Assembly: GCA_022266195.1 (NCBI GenBank)
Contig: WHVY01000003.1
Span: forward strand, 12,400,001 to 12,464,000
Reading direction: 5' to 3'
From: Tetranychus cinnabarinus
Lineage: Eukaryota > Arthropoda > Arachnida > Trombidiformes > Tetranychidae
DNA: 64,000 bases
Part shown: positions 25,001 through 37,727 of the stretch, in pieces
How the letters are laid out: every line of letters starts with the position of its first letter
How positions within the stretch are numbered: the first letter of the stretch is position 1
Notes under the pieces: model-generated
The model's input: the letters and a program-made list of their open reading frames with translations, nothing else
Told to the model about the DNA's origin: nothing
Databases searched by the model: none
Translations under genes and position numbers: made by a program

Positions 25001-28000
25001 AACTGAGTTCAACAGAACAAGTTTATCATGAGTTATCATTTCCTAGAAAAGAGTAAACAGTTATATTTCTAGTTGAGTTGATGAAAGAGTATCAATTAGC
25101 TGATTGTAAATGATAATACTAATCCCTTTCGTTACCAACAAAAAGAGTTGAACTATTTTTTTTTGCTCACCATATGAGTTTCATCATTTTCTGCTTGTTT
25201 TGTTCAATCACTTTACATCGTGCATTTGTCTAATAAATTCAAGTTTAATCAATCATAAAGTGCATTCCTTCCTCTTCACAGTAAATGATTAATTAATCAA
25301 TAAACACAATTTACATATTTCATTACAGTTTATTCATCTTTTACCCTTTTCACTGTAACCAGAAACACAATTTCAATCCATACTCAAAGAGTGTAAAATT
25401 ATTTGATGGGTGATTAAATTAATTATCTTGCAAAACCAGCTGAAACAAAAGTATAATCGCACTTCTCATTGCTTCTTAATTGGTTTAATTAATTATTATA
25501 AACAATTTGCTCAACACAACTCATAACATGGTTATTAATATTTACATGGAAAATTATGTTTTACGCTTTACTCGAGCTGCACTCGAGCTTCAGTTTCAAT
25601 GTAAAAGTGATAATCTTAATGACATCAATAAAATACTGTTAATAAGATAATTCTGAAACAAAATGGTTTTACATTGTTGAGTTCATTATTATCATTCATC
25701 ATTGGATAAGCCTTGTTCATCCTCATTGCTTCAGATCACAACATTAACTATTAGATTAGGATTTTGTTTTTATTTCAAGTCGGTCAAATTCCCTGTCAGT
25801 AACAGTGAATTCAATCTTGAACAATCGATTCGTTCTGCAAGTAAACATTTTATATTTGAATGTAGATGCATTTAATTAATGGTTAAAGGCAATCGGCAAA
25901 AACTTTCATTTCATTTAAAAGTGAATTTCATGGGAAAAAAGTTGGAATGAACGGGAAAAAAGAATCATTTTGATTCTGTTTCATGGTGAGTAAAATTAAC
26001 GATAAAACAAATGCAAGTTACATGGAAACATTGACAATTAATTGGAGTAAAGACGAATCCATCAACAACAGAAAAAAGAAGAAAATGCTAAGTAAGAAGT
26101 AAACAGAAGAAAAGGAATGAAAAAAAAACAAGAAACAAACAAAAAATTATTGTTCATTGGAAGTGGATTCAGTGAATTAGCGAATCATTGATTGGGAAAA
26201 AAGGGTAATCAGTTTAATTGAGAAACTTGCTGTTGTTGATGGTTGTTGTTGTTTCATTGTTAACCCACAAAAGGAAACAAAATGAGTAAAGTGATTGAAT
26301 ACTGACAAACCCAAAAACCAAAAGAAAATAATGAAAACAAAAAATGGAACAACGAAAATTAGTTGTTCATTGGGTTTTCCTCATTTGCTTTCTTCATGAA
26401 TATCTTTTTCTCTAATTTTCTAACTCTTTTCTCTCCTAACCAACATCATCATCATCGAAAACAGAAACAGCAACATTGTCTTGTTAATCGAAACTAAAAT
26501 TTGTAGAAATCCATTGAAAAACAAGAACTTCTCTTCTAATGAATATCTTAATTCAAGTTAATGGATTTATCACAAAAATGTGATTTCACTGTAGCTCTCT
26601 GTAGTCAAGCAAACCATCAGATTGAAGTGAACACAAAAATAAATATTTTTGATCGAATTGTATTTTTCTCATTCAAATCATTCTCATTAATAATCATGAA
26701 CTGCTCCATCTGATACTGATATCCATCTTTTTAAAATAAAAACTAATAGACTAATCATTAAAAACCAAACCAAGTTTTTTACTTTTGTCTCGATATTACG
26801 GTGGCTGGCGCAAACTGGGCTTACAGATATTTCGATGTTGATTTTGCATTTCATTCAAACTGCAAAGTCATCTCTGCAGGACATTTCAGCAAAGGAGTAT
26901 TTGTAAAAAATCTGACTTTCGAGTTAAGAGTATGGACTTTGGGGATTTGTAAGGACATAAAAACTGCGACCATTTTGCCTTTGAAATTTTCTCAGATCGA
27001 CATTTTCGAGAAAATCGAGGCAAAATTGGAAACTTCGTTCGCCTTTTGTTCAATAATGGAACCAGGCTTTTTCATAAAACTCATTTTATCAAAACTCATG
27101 TAACTTTTGATGGCCAACCAGAAAATGCAATTCTGTTTTCTGCAAAACAGATTAGTTCGATTTTCTTGCTGGCTATTGTTCGGCTCGATATGCTATTACA
27201 TGATATTATAATTATTATATAAGCAGGTAAGTACGCGCTGACGCACTAAATTCATTTCGATTTTTTTTATTTTTGAATCTTCTAGAATCCGTTTGAATCT
27301 TAACCAGAAAGCCCTCGATTGTTGCTAGTAAGCTCGTTGACTTGGCTGGTTTTTGGTGGCTAAATATGGAGTTTAACTTGATGAGACAGAAATCATCACG
27401 GCAAAAGACTGTCAATATCAACCAGTTTTACGGAACTCAGAGCGAATTTAAAATTTATTAAATGCTCCTTATCTGGTTACACTATTCTCGTTCACTGAAT
27501 GCAAAGTAAATTTCACTATTAAAATGTTTTCATCAGTTTTTCATAACTAAATCTATTTCCAACTTTACACCTAAAAATCATTTTCAATCAATATTTGCCT
27601 TTCATCACATCACAATTCAACTTGTAACCCCTCATAAGTGCCATTATAAATGAAAAATATGAATTATTATTAATAGTTTCGATTAAAATGCTTATCACAA
27701 TCCAATGATCATATTTTCACCTTTCATTCACCTTTTCAACTTTATTTCTTGTTTACTTTTTTTGCCTTTTTCACCCCAAAACACATTATAAATCAATGTC
27801 AAAGACCATTTTTTCCTCTTCTTACTAAAATTAACTTTCCTTTTTTCTTTTCCTTTTCATCACAATCTCTTTTCTTTTCCTCCCTGGACCCAACTTCAAA
27901 CCATTAACCCCTTAACTTGTTTTGGTTACTAAAGAAACTGGAATTTGATAGCAAATTGAACAAAATGTTGACCATCATTTTGTAATCTTTTAACATGTAA

Positions 28001-31000
28001 CTTTATCTTTGATTGAACTTTTCCATCTTCCCTTCAATTTATGCACGATAAAAATTCAGTAAAATGATGAAGCAGAAAAAATTTAATGCTATGAATACAA
28101 AAAAAGATAAATTATGAAGAGCAAGTTTGCTGAAAGAAGGAATCTAAATGCAAGAAAACTCTTTTCATTGGAATCATTTTCTCTCATTTTAATCCATTGT
28201 TAATACAACAACGAAGGTCAAAAAGCAACACTTAAGAAGCTTCTTGTCAACACTTTTCATCAAATGTACAAGCAAACTCAAAACTATTCCCGGTAACCCA
28301 CTGATTCTAATAATACTGAAGATCATAATTCTTATACAAATTCCTTGGATTATGTAAATTTCGGTGCTTCCTATGTAACTTTTTGTTTCCGTTCTTTCAC
28401 AGTGATAATTAAAGGATTTAATTGAATTGTTGTTCACCGTCGGAATCCCAATAACACGTATTTGCTCTTAAAGTGGAGTGTTGAGCAAATTTTAATTGCT
28501 CTACTTACATAGACATTGGAAGACTGCAGATCTTACCGAGTCGTTGGTGTTATTGTTATAATTTTACCCAAAATTTCATCTTTTATTCAAGTTATATTTT
28601 ATTGAGTTTCTTTTCGATGTTTTGCATTTTGTTCATGAACCTGAAAATTTTCTACTTTTTACTGTCGAAGGTCATTTAAAATAAAATATCATGATAATAG
28701 GTATGAATAATTTCCTGAGATCGGACGAATTGTCCCACTTGGAACCCTGCTCATGTCAAATAAAAAATGAACTGAGTGATACTCAAATCAATTCATACTT
28801 TGAATTTTGGAAGCCTTTGATTAAATATTGAGCTAACAATGTAAGTATTGAATCAGCAAAAGATGAGGCTAATGATGTTTACATTATTCAACTATCATTA
28901 TCATCATTAATCCAATAACCAGCATTTGCCTGAGCAACACAGTCGATTGAGCACATTTGAACATTGAGATTCATTTTTTATTAATCAATGCAACATTTGA
29001 AGCTTTGAAGTGCTAATTTAGTTATGTAATGGCAGAAGACCGATAAAATAATGCAACTTAATGAGATAATTTGATGGATAAGTTAAGGATTAAGGGATGA
29101 CCATTGAAACTGGCTGTATTAATGAGTCAATAGAGTGTTATAAAAGAGATAAAAAATGAAACTCTTGAGAGAAAAATCAATAATCTATTTTCAATCATGA
29201 CACATACAACATCAAGTTATCAATCAAAACATTTTCTATCGATAGAAACTCGCCAAAAGAAGGAAAAGAGGAAAAAGAAAGAAAAGAAAGAAATCATATT
29301 TTTATGTAACAATTTTTTTGATACAAAGTTAATCGTAATTCCTTAAAGCAACGAATCATTATCATGAAAAATTCTTGGCTATTTAACTCCAACTGTCAAT
29401 CAAGAAGCATTTTTTTCTTTCCCAAGGCAATCTTTAAATTGCCTTATTTGCACTCCATTTCGGGTTGAATCCCTTTTCAGATAATATTATCTTGTCAGAT
29501 GCAATTGAACATTCTGTTTACCATCAAATGATTATACAATCAAGGGTCAGACATGATAATCTGAATTGAATGGAAACTCGACAATTGTAAGTCAATGTTG
29601 TTGTTACTGATTTGCATCATTCAATGGACTGACAAACATTTCCGTTTTCCTGTTAACAACTTCCCTACCCTTTCATCGCATCTGTACATTCACATCTTTT
29701 TTTCATTCCAACAAGAATTGAACTTTTTTCTTTCCTCATTCTCAATATTCCAACATCATTCCCAGCATCCATTTGCTTTTCATCTTTTAACTTCATCATC
29801 ATTCTCATGGTGATGAGATAACATTTCCGTTCATCTAATTTACATGAGTTCATATCCGGTTGAAATTTTTGCCTCAAATTTTCATTGTTTAACAAAATTG
29901 ATAACCATTCAACTGGGAATCCAAATTTAACCAGAAACTGTTTCGTTGATGAAGGAAGACTGAGAAGAGGAAAGAATCTTGAATTCATTTAATCCATCCA
30001 ATTGAACACCAATAATGGATTAAATTAATTTTAAATGATTGATTGAATCTTTAATTGTTGATTAACCGAAGCCAATTTAAACAGTCAAATGTTTTCCTTT
30101 AAAATGTTTCTTCTTTCAAATTCTGTATTCATTGAGAAATGAATGATAATATAATTTGACTATTAATATCAAGTTTCGCCTTTTAAATGAAACATTGCTA
30201 ATTAATTTGCTCAATTAAACGTTGATTAACTCTCGAGAGAATCAGTTATTGTAATATTGAAAGATTAAAGTGAAAAGATAATCAATCATTTTGATTGAGA
30301 AAGTGAAATAATAATTAGACAGGAAAGGCTGAATGAACAGAGAATCTTGATCGAGTGCGAAACAATGAAATAAATTGATTTAAACGCATTTCTTTTCACA
30401 GTTGAACATTTTTATTAATAAAAGTGATAAAGAAATGTTGATCATTTTGTTCAATTCAAATTTACTCGGAATGAGAATAGAAAAAAATCAGCAAAATCTC
30501 ATTTGAAAAGAGCAATTGTTATTTTTGAATAATTTTTTTCTTCCTCATCAACTTCATCTTTGAAACTCTTTTTTCTGCATTTCCTTTGCTCTTCTTTGTT
30601 TTCACCATTTGATGAACCAAATATTGTTTCTTCATTTGATTCAATGACATTATCAACTTTATCATGAAACGACATGATTTTTATCATTCATATTCAATTT
30701 TGTCTTCTTTTTCATTCCCTTTTCACTCTCATCACCCTCACAACTTTCAACCAACTTCAATAGTTTTTCATTCAATTTCAATGCCTTTAACAGTCTTCAT
30801 TTCATTCCCTTGAAAAGAGATGAAAAAAAATAATTATAATAATGATAATCAGGTTCACATTGTTCTCATTTCCCTGGCAAAATAACTAATACTTTCATGT
30901 GCCATTCTGAAGTCGATATTGGAACGAAAAAAAATGAGAACAAAAAACTTTGAACCGGAGATTGAAATTTGTATTAATAATAATGTTTAATGGTGATGAT

Positions 31001-33486
31001 GAATCAATTGTTTCATCTTTCCTTTCAATCCTTTCAAGTAGACCAAGTAAAAGCTTTTATCTAAATGAACATCATTTGATTATTTGATCAATTTCAACAG
31101 AGAACAATCAAGTTAATGAATAAAGTAAATTATGATTTAAACAGTTTTATTAACAAGATAAACAAGTGATCAAAAAGGGTTATTTGCCTATCAATAATGC
31201 ACAATCCTGTAAAACTTCAGAATTCACTTCACTTATTTCAGTATTTCCTGGTTTTTAATTTTCAGATTAAAAATTCGACTCAATGTCATAAATAAATAAT
31301 GTTATAATTAATTTTTCATTTTCTTGATTAAATTCAACCAAAACCTTCGCTTTGAGTAAAAAACGATTTGAAAAAATAGTTTTAATAAAATTTTTTTGTA
31401 TAAAATCTGTTAGGAAATGAGTGTTTTCAAATCTCGCGCCTTGAAACATCAGACAATTTCAGGCACTCGATTGTAATCGGCGATTTACTGGTTTTTTCCC
31501 TTAGGTTTACTTCAGAATATGTTATCATCTTGAATAACCATTTATCCATGAATAGATTTGGCAGGTTCGGTTGGAATTTCACATTTCGAATTTTCAATGA
31601 ATTTTTTTGCTTAAATTTTTCTGTGGAGCAACAAAGTCAAAATCGCAAAAGGTTAAATGATATTTAGTGAAACCTGTTCGTATTGAAGCTTTAAAAGGTC
31701 AGTTTGAATAATTCTGGTGAGTAAATGGGTAAATAAATCAAGATTACGAGGTATTAAGGTGAGATGAAGGTGAATAGATGAAAAATGTCTTTAAAGGGTT
31801 AACTTCTTTAGGTAAGATTATTCAGAAATAAAAGCAATATCATGAAAAGGATTTAGTTATGGATAAATTTTTTTCATCATTCCTATCATTATCATCATCA
31901 TGTTAATAAGAGAATTATGTTGATTTTATTCAACTCATTTTCATCATTTCAATCGTTTACTTTGCAACAGTCTTGAGGAAATATTTTTGGGAGGATTTCA
32001 GTTTCGTCTTTTTTTCACTTATATTCTTATTCTGTTTCTTTCAACAGTTTATCGATGAACACTGAATACCAGAGAATAACCTTTTTTCAATGTAAAAAGA
32101 TTCTGATACTCATAACTGATCCTTGACTTTTTTTCTGCTTTCAACAAACTCTTTATTTTTCATCATTATCATCAACTCATCTTCATTCAAATTTCACTTT
32201 TTTTACAATATTCATCAAACTCTTCCTGTTCCATCCTCTTTCTCATTCTGCATCTTCTTTTTTCTCTTTCTCGTCTTTTCTTTTCCCAATGAATCCTATT
32301 TAAATCGACCTTATTCAACATCGAAAAAATATTTCTCCAAATAATTTGAAAGTCAAATAGAAAGTTTCTTTTCCTAATATCAGCATTTGAACAGTTTATT
32401 AGGTGATGATCTTTAACTGTTTATCTTCTTTATCTTTACTTTCTTTTTTGTATTTTGTTATTTTTATCTTCACCTTTTCATCCTCGTCTTGAATTTTATC
32501 TCTTGTCTGAACAGATTCTTAAGGTGTAATATTCGATGGATAAAAGCTGCTTCAATATAAATGATAGTCTGTTTCTGTTGTCTGAGATGCTTCCTCTGAA
32601 TGAATGTAACTGTAAGACAAATGCTGTATAACATTTTTCCATCGGAATAGATAATGCTTGTTAAGTGACGACAGAAATGGAGAAAAGCAGATCTAATCTT
32701 CAGTCAGGTCATTCATCCATTCAACGGTCAATTCAGCAAATCTTTGGTTTCGAAATTTTCCCTTCTTATAAAAGGTTGTTTAGTCGGTCTGGTGAAATTT
32801 GCATGCATGTAACAACCAATCTCATAATATCACTAAGCTGCATTTGAAATTGAAGCAAGAAAAGGTTGCAAAGAAAACAATTCTGTTTTTCTTATTTCAA
32901 TCGGTATCTGCTTTTTGCGGCAACTTTCAGACTCGACAATTAGAAAACCATATTAGAAGATTGGCACTAATTCAGTCATGCAATTTTGAAAATCCATATT
33001 TTGCATCAAATTGGTCAAAGAAGTCTATCGGTTTAATGGATTCACCGTGTAGTTTCATTGATGGATAATTTCTGATCGAAAAAACAGCAAGCATGGAAAT
33101 GTTGATCTTGATTAATTTCTCTCTTTATTTACAACAGATCTTCAGAGCACTTATTCAAAAGCTTGATCTTAAAATGTTCTGAATCAGCATTAAATTAGCA
33201 AGAGTTGACGTTGACAATTCCAATGGGTTAGAAAATAATTAATCCGTAAAAGAGGTTTCAGAAAATTTTCAGTGGCAAATTCCTTCATTTGTTAAGTTAA
33301 GACGATATATTGGTGAAAGTTTCATGTTCTAAAATCCATTTTCCATATTTCATGCATCGTAGAAGTTTCTTTATTACCAATATTACGTGTTTGACTTTAT
33401 CTGATTTTGTCAACTGAAACCTGCACTTATTTCATCTCGAGTACATAATAAAAAGACAATAAATTGTTATGGTTGTGTGCATTGAT
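22085..33486. other. gene-poor stretch (11.4 kb)
   Basis: I recognise no conserved exon on either strand. The most gene-like item is a 100-codon plus ORF at 26801-27103 in a locally less AT-rich patch (about 26780-27440) containing CpGs; it shows no domain I know and may be transposon-derived. The remainder is microsatellite-rich intergenic or intronic DNA with TCATCA/TGATGA words and poly-A/T runs. Confidence 0.45.
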
Positions 33487-33492
33487 TTTATT
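33487..33492 (-). terminator. poly(A) signal AATAAA for nus1
   Basis: AATAAA on the minus strand starts three nucleotides after the nus1 stop codon, implying a very short 3' UTR. Confidence 0.6.
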
Positions 33493-33495
33493 GGT

Positions 33496-34403
33496 CTATT
33501 TTCCGAATCTTTGTTCACAGTTTGAATAACGGCTAATGACACTTAGGAAATCTTTTTCGACCAGTTTGCCAAAAACAGGAAGGTGAATTATTTCTGTAAG
33601 TCGTATATTCCATGGTAAAAGTCCGAATAAACAAGGGGTTTCACTACACAAAACAGACAAATCAGGATCAGGTAAGTCCAATTTGGATAGTAGAGTTTGA
33701 TCAAATTCATCCACTGTTATTTTCCCTTTATCTTCAGATAACCTTTTCTTAACAATTTCTTTGAGTAGCATCGCCATAATAAATTTTTGATTTAATAAGG
33801 ATATGATTCTCAATTTTGAAGAATTATATTCACAATGGAAGATGATATTGCTATCTAAGGAACCTAATATAACAAAAAAAAGAATGTTATTAATTGAGAT
33901 GGAAACTTGCGCGATATAAAACAGCAATTCTTACCATTCTGTTGGCTACAACGAAATTTCAATTGACGGTCTAAATCCAATTTATTACTGATAGATTTTT
34001 CAATATCTGATAGATAGTTAACTAGAAGACCTATCAAGGAAAAATCAAAGGCAAATTAGATAAAAAAGCAATGACTGAATGGCTGACAGTGAGGAAAATC
34101 TCAAAATTTAACATCTGTAAACTTACCTTCGCTATCATACAAACTTATATTTTCAATTCCTAATTGGATGGACCAATTGACGAGTGACGCTATCTCATCG
34201 ATTGACAACACGTTATCATGACAGTTTATTACAAAAACGACGTGGTGAGGTAATTTCAAATAATTATCTAAATCACTGGTAATGTTTATTTTCCTTTGGA
34301 AAGAATTAAATACATTTTTAAGGAAAACAATGATTTTTAAACTTCTATGCACAAAAATTAATAAAATTGAGAAAAATAGATCAAAACTTTTGGTAATAGA
34401 CAT
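33496..34403 (-). CDS. nus1: NUS1 / Nogo-B receptor-type subunit of dehydrodolichyl diphosphate synthase
   Basis: Three exons, 34403-34127, 34030-33935 and 33863-33496 (277+96+368 nt), join in frame to give 246 aa. NUS1 pairs with DHDDS at the ER membrane to make the dolichol precursor used in N-glycosylation. Residues 1-30 hold a hydrophobic membrane segment. Next comes the pseudo-catalytic cis-prenyltransferase fold, with LPHHVVFVINC, then ASLVNWSIQLGIENISLYDSEG, where active enzymes keep the catalytic P-loop and NUS1 does not. The C-terminus has the family block DPDLSVLCSETPCLFGLLPW, then IRLTEI, and ends SNCEQRFGK, carrying the RxG motif that NUS1 contributes to the shared active site. 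Length is close to the family's. Introns are 96 and 71 nt with canonical ends. The gene is the last of three on this strand. Identification is by several family-specific motifs and is secure. Confidence 0.93.
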
Positions 34404-34530
34404 TGAATTGATCTATTAATTATCCAAAAAATATCAAAATCAAAACTTTAAACAAAACATGGAAAAGGATAAAAACTAACAACAAGCAAAGAGAACCGCA
34501 AATACAGCTGGCATAAGTCATAAGTAATTT

Positions 34531-34550
34531 AGTATCCACTAGATGGAGTA
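34531..34550 (-). promoter_or_regulatory. CCATCTAGTGG motif upstream of nus1
   Basis: Read on minus, TACTCCATCTAGTGGATACT, about 130 nt upstream of the nus1 ATG. It shares the core with sites upstream of smg5 and the RILP-like gene. A CTCF-like or promoter-element role is inferred. Confidence 0.35.
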
Positions 34551-34615
34551 AGCATCATTTTAATTTGTTTCGGTTGTTAGTAACAACCCGAATAGCATTT
34601 TAATATTTAAAATAC

Positions 34616-34640
34616 TTCAGGCGGTTTCATAATGAAACTT
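34616..34640. repeat. TTCAGGCGGTTTCATAATGAAAC dispersed motif, copy 1
   Basis: A 25-nt match to two sites upstream of F-box genes A and C (55232 and 61914). The centre TTTCATAATGAAA is a perfect palindrome. A second imperfect hairpin (CGGTTGTTA / TAACAACCCG) lies 30-45 nt before it, at about 34571-34590. Confidence 0.7.
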
Positions 34641-34978
34641 GGTTCTCTAAATAATCATAACTGTATTTTTAACCCTGTTGTTGCAATTTAAAGCGTAATT
34701 TTAAAATAGATATGTTGTTGAAATGTTTTTGGATAAATGTTAAACTTAAGATTTATATATATATTATTTATATAGTATACATAGTTCAGATTCTTTTTTT
34801 GAGACAAATGGGCCCAAAATTTGAATATATTTCAGATTTTGGTGGGCCATTAAAAACTAACGCCTTTTCTTGCGAAAACAATCAAAAAAATGCCCTTTTC
34901 CAGGTTATTTTCTAAATATTGGTTACATCTATGTATATATATACACATTAAAAAAGAGAACAAAACAATAAGGAATTA

Positions 34979-36133
34979 TCATCCACTGAGCAGAGGTTGT
35001 TGATCACAGTCAAGCTGAGAAGATTGTGATGGTATATTATTTAACTCTATTGTTACAGTCGATGATGTTGAACAATTATGATGGTATGATTGATGAATAG
35101 AATCATTTGAATCATCACTTCCCACTGGTCCAATTTCAGTTGATTGGCTAGACCCGTCTTCATCTTCATTTTTACTAGAACGTTCATTGCTACAACTAAT
35201 ATCACCATTTTGAGACTGTTGATGATTTTGTGTGAGTAAAGGATGATTGGAGGATGTTGTACAGTTTGGTTCTTCAATATCAGATACAGCATTACTTTGA
35301 ATTGCTGATAGAGTCGATGAAGTTGTTGCTTCATTCATTGTTGGTCTAATATTGATTGAGCCCGTTGTGGGTATCGAAAGTATGTTCATAGTTGCTGGTA
35401 TGTTTGAGCAAATGCTTGGTCGTTGAAAAACACCAGTATTATAAATACCATCAGATTCTGTGAGTGATTGTTGTGATGGTGGTGGACTAGGCGGACGCCT
35501 TCGACCTCTAGGTCTTAATCTTCTAGGTCGTCGACGAGATGAAGAAGATGAACATCCAGCTCCATATTCATCAATACCAGAAACCGCTGAAGCATAGCTT
35601 GGAGGAGGCTCTCGATAAAAATATTCAGAGTCTGGACTGAAAAGAGGCGATGTTGAATGACTATTACTACGAGCGAATGGAAAGTACCTTTGGTAAATAT
35701 GTGATGAAGAGTAAAGATTATTAGTTGCGGAACCGCAATAAGAATCATCTTGAGCTTGACGTTGCTGTTCAATTTGACGCAAAGCAATCAATTTACATGT
35801 ACAACTTATAGCAATAACAAGTAAAAGTCCGCAGATAAGAGATCCCATAAGAGCAGCTGTGATAACACTATTTTTTAGACAATTTATTTCATCTGATGAA
35901 TCTCCACAATCGTTACTTCGATCACAGGTTAAAATAGCTTGGATACAGTTACCATTTGTACAAAGAAAGTTGCCCTGTTCAGGACGGCACTGTTCAGTGG
36001 TACAATTTATTTCATCAGATCCCATGTGGACATTTATCGCAGCTTCGTTCATATGTACCATTAGCACAGTTCCAATTACCATCACAACGGTCTTTGGGGA
36101 AAGAGTAACAAGAAAAGGTGTGAGAATCTTCAT
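34979..36133 (-). CDS. LRP3/LRP12-type membrane protein, intact last LDL-A repeat, membrane span and cytoplasmic tail
   Basis: A 384-codon ORF. Residues ~38-85 hold one complete LDL receptor class A repeat (CTNGNCIQAILTCD then NDCGDSSDEINC). Next is a membrane span, NSVITAALMGSLICGLLLVI, followed by CTCKL-ALR, which is almost the signature of vertebrate LRP12/LRP3. The long tail (~265 aa) has a PPPSY motif (a potential WW-domain ligand), a basic Arg/Pro stretch and Ser-rich acidic regions. LRP3/10/12 are single-pass receptors with CUB and several LDL-A repeats. Here only one repeat is in frame, and upstream repeats are present but frame-broken (see 36021-36268). The first ~37 residues of this ORF are the old ectodomain codons read in another frame and are hydrophobic. 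So this is either a pseudogene with a preserved 3' part or a truncated, re-started protein. No CUB exon was found. Confidence 0.6.
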   Translation of the reverse strand: MKILTPFLVTLSPKTVVMVIGTVLMVHMNEAAINVHMGSDEINCTTEQCRPEQGNFLCTNGNCIQAILTCDRSNDCGDSSDEINCLKNSVITAALMGSLICGLLLVIAISCTCKLIALRQIEQQRQAQDDSYCGSATNNLYSSSHIYQRYFPFARSNSHSTSPLFSPDSEYFYREPPPSYASAVSGIDEYGAGCSSSSSRRRPRRLRPRGRRRPPSPPPSQQSLTESDGIYNTGVFQRPSICSNIPATMNILSIPTTGSINIRPTMNEATTSSTLSAIQSNAVSDIEEPNCTTSSNHPLLTQNHQQSQNGDISCSNERSSKNEDEDGSSQSTEIGPVGSDDSNDSIHQSYHHNCSTSSTVTIELNNIPSQSSQLDCDQQPLLSG

Positions 36134-36268
36134 TTAAACATTAAGCTTCATTGGATTCCCGACAAACATGATCACAATTGGCTTCATCTATCGCCACATC
36201 CAAGGTTTATCTATACATTTTCCATTCGAACATCTTGATTCTGATTCTAGAACACATGGTTTTCCAAT
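36021..36268 (-). pseudogene. decayed ectodomain exon of the LRP3/12-like gene
   Basis: On minus, after a possible acceptor (CATAG before 36268), one frame reads CSNGKCIDKPWM (LDL-A repeat start) and then hits a stop. A second frame reads IDEANCDHVCRESNEA and stops at TAA. The same frame after the stop reads CYSFPKDRCDGNWNCANGTY, like LRP12's CDG-W-C-NG repeat, then SCDKCPHG and a stop. The good frame resumes one base over as GSDEINC. Compared with the family, pieces of about 6-20 residues are missing at two of the breaks. At least three lesions within 250 nt, with intact genes on both sides, argue against random assembly error. Confidence 0.6.
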
Positions 36269-37727
36269 CTATGTTCTACTGTAAGTCACATGGAAATAAA
36301 TATATTATATTCATACATTGTCTTGGGTTTTGAATCTTTTTAGACTATTTTACATTCTTGCTGCCCACGAACTTAACTCCATTGATCTATTCATCGCTTT
36401 TTATATCAACTCCATTTATGCCTTATTTATACATTATACCGAAGAGATCGAAAGCGAGCACGGATATGGTTTCCTCTTATCTATTTCTTAAACCTGGTGT
36501 CAATGGAACTGTACCTACCAGTTTGAATAACCATTCAGATTTGAGTACATCAAAAATCGGATGAGAAAATCAAAAGAATCTTGACTGAAAACATGAAAAA
36601 AACTATCAACTTTAATGAATTCAACATTCTTCACTTTTGTATACACTAAGAGTCACAAAAATTTTCTTCATAGTCGTCATCCAACAAGAAATAAAAGTAC
36701 CTTTGGGTTCAAATGTTTCTTATTGTTTATTATCTCTGAAAACAAAATATACTCGCGATGGAAACACCTAAAAATAGCCTCACTTTGACCCTTTTTGTGA
36801 ACTTAAGAGTGACTCTTAAGTATAGCTTTCATATTTTAAATAGCCTTTTATGTTACAGCTCTCTGAGTTGGCTGAAGTGAGAATAGATGAGACATGAGAG
36901 TCGATGAAAATACACAGTAAACAATTGAATATTAAATCCAGCAGAGCACAGTTTAAAATGGATTGTAAATTAGATCGAATTTTGAAAATGATGCAAAAAT
37001 GTGGGTAAGGGTGATAAAAGAAAAAGTGACAAAGAGTGTGACAATAATTTGAAGAAAGGGGAACTCAATATTATTTCATCTTTCTCAAGAGTTGGTAATT
37101 GATCAGTGATCACACAAAAATTTGAATGACAAATAAAGAGAAAGATTTCGGGAAAGACACAAAATTTAAATTATATATTCGGGAAAAATCAATAATATAA
37201 AGAAATAAGCTATAAGGAAAGAAAAAGCAAGCGAAAGCACAACTTAATTTGTTTGTTTTTGATATCAAACTAAAACATGGCCCAATCAGCCTAAAACATC
37301 TTTTGTTGATTTGTTCTGCGATTGTCTGTCTTAACGTTGCATTTTCTTTCCATATCTTATTTAACCTTTAAGCAATTCTTGGGCCTCTAATTCATCTTTT
37401 TAGATCCTTATTTGTGTGTATTTGCTCTATATTAAGTTCCCAATAACTTATTCAAACCATTTGACAGCACACGTTATGTTTGTTGAGGCAATTGCAATTC
37501 AATTCCACTAAGAGACAATATCAGCCATAATCGAGATCCCAAGAACCTACAGAAAGAGTTTTTTTGTTTGTTTGTATTTTACTTTTTAGGGTCTTGTTGG
37601 CCAAAAGAATGATCACATTCTAAGGGCAAGTAAATTGTAGTTCATAACTGGAACCCGGAATTCAGTCACTCCTTCATGGGAAGTAGAGTTAATCCCTTGC
37701 TGGACACATCATTTAGTCCTTAAAGTT
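36269..37727. other. intergenic; no CUB/LDL-A exons of the LRP-like gene recognised
   Basis: The 5' exons expected for an LRP3/12 gene should lie here on minus, but I see only a vague candidate around 36470-36585 with stops in all frames. Otherwise it is AT-rich with no recognisable gene. Confidence 0.4.

Noticed and set aside
27235..27262. Resemblance between this segment (minus GAAATGAATTTAGTGCGTC) and the 44-bp repeat at 20285
   Set aside because: Only about 60-70 percent match over 28 nt by eye; not distinguishable from chance without a search.
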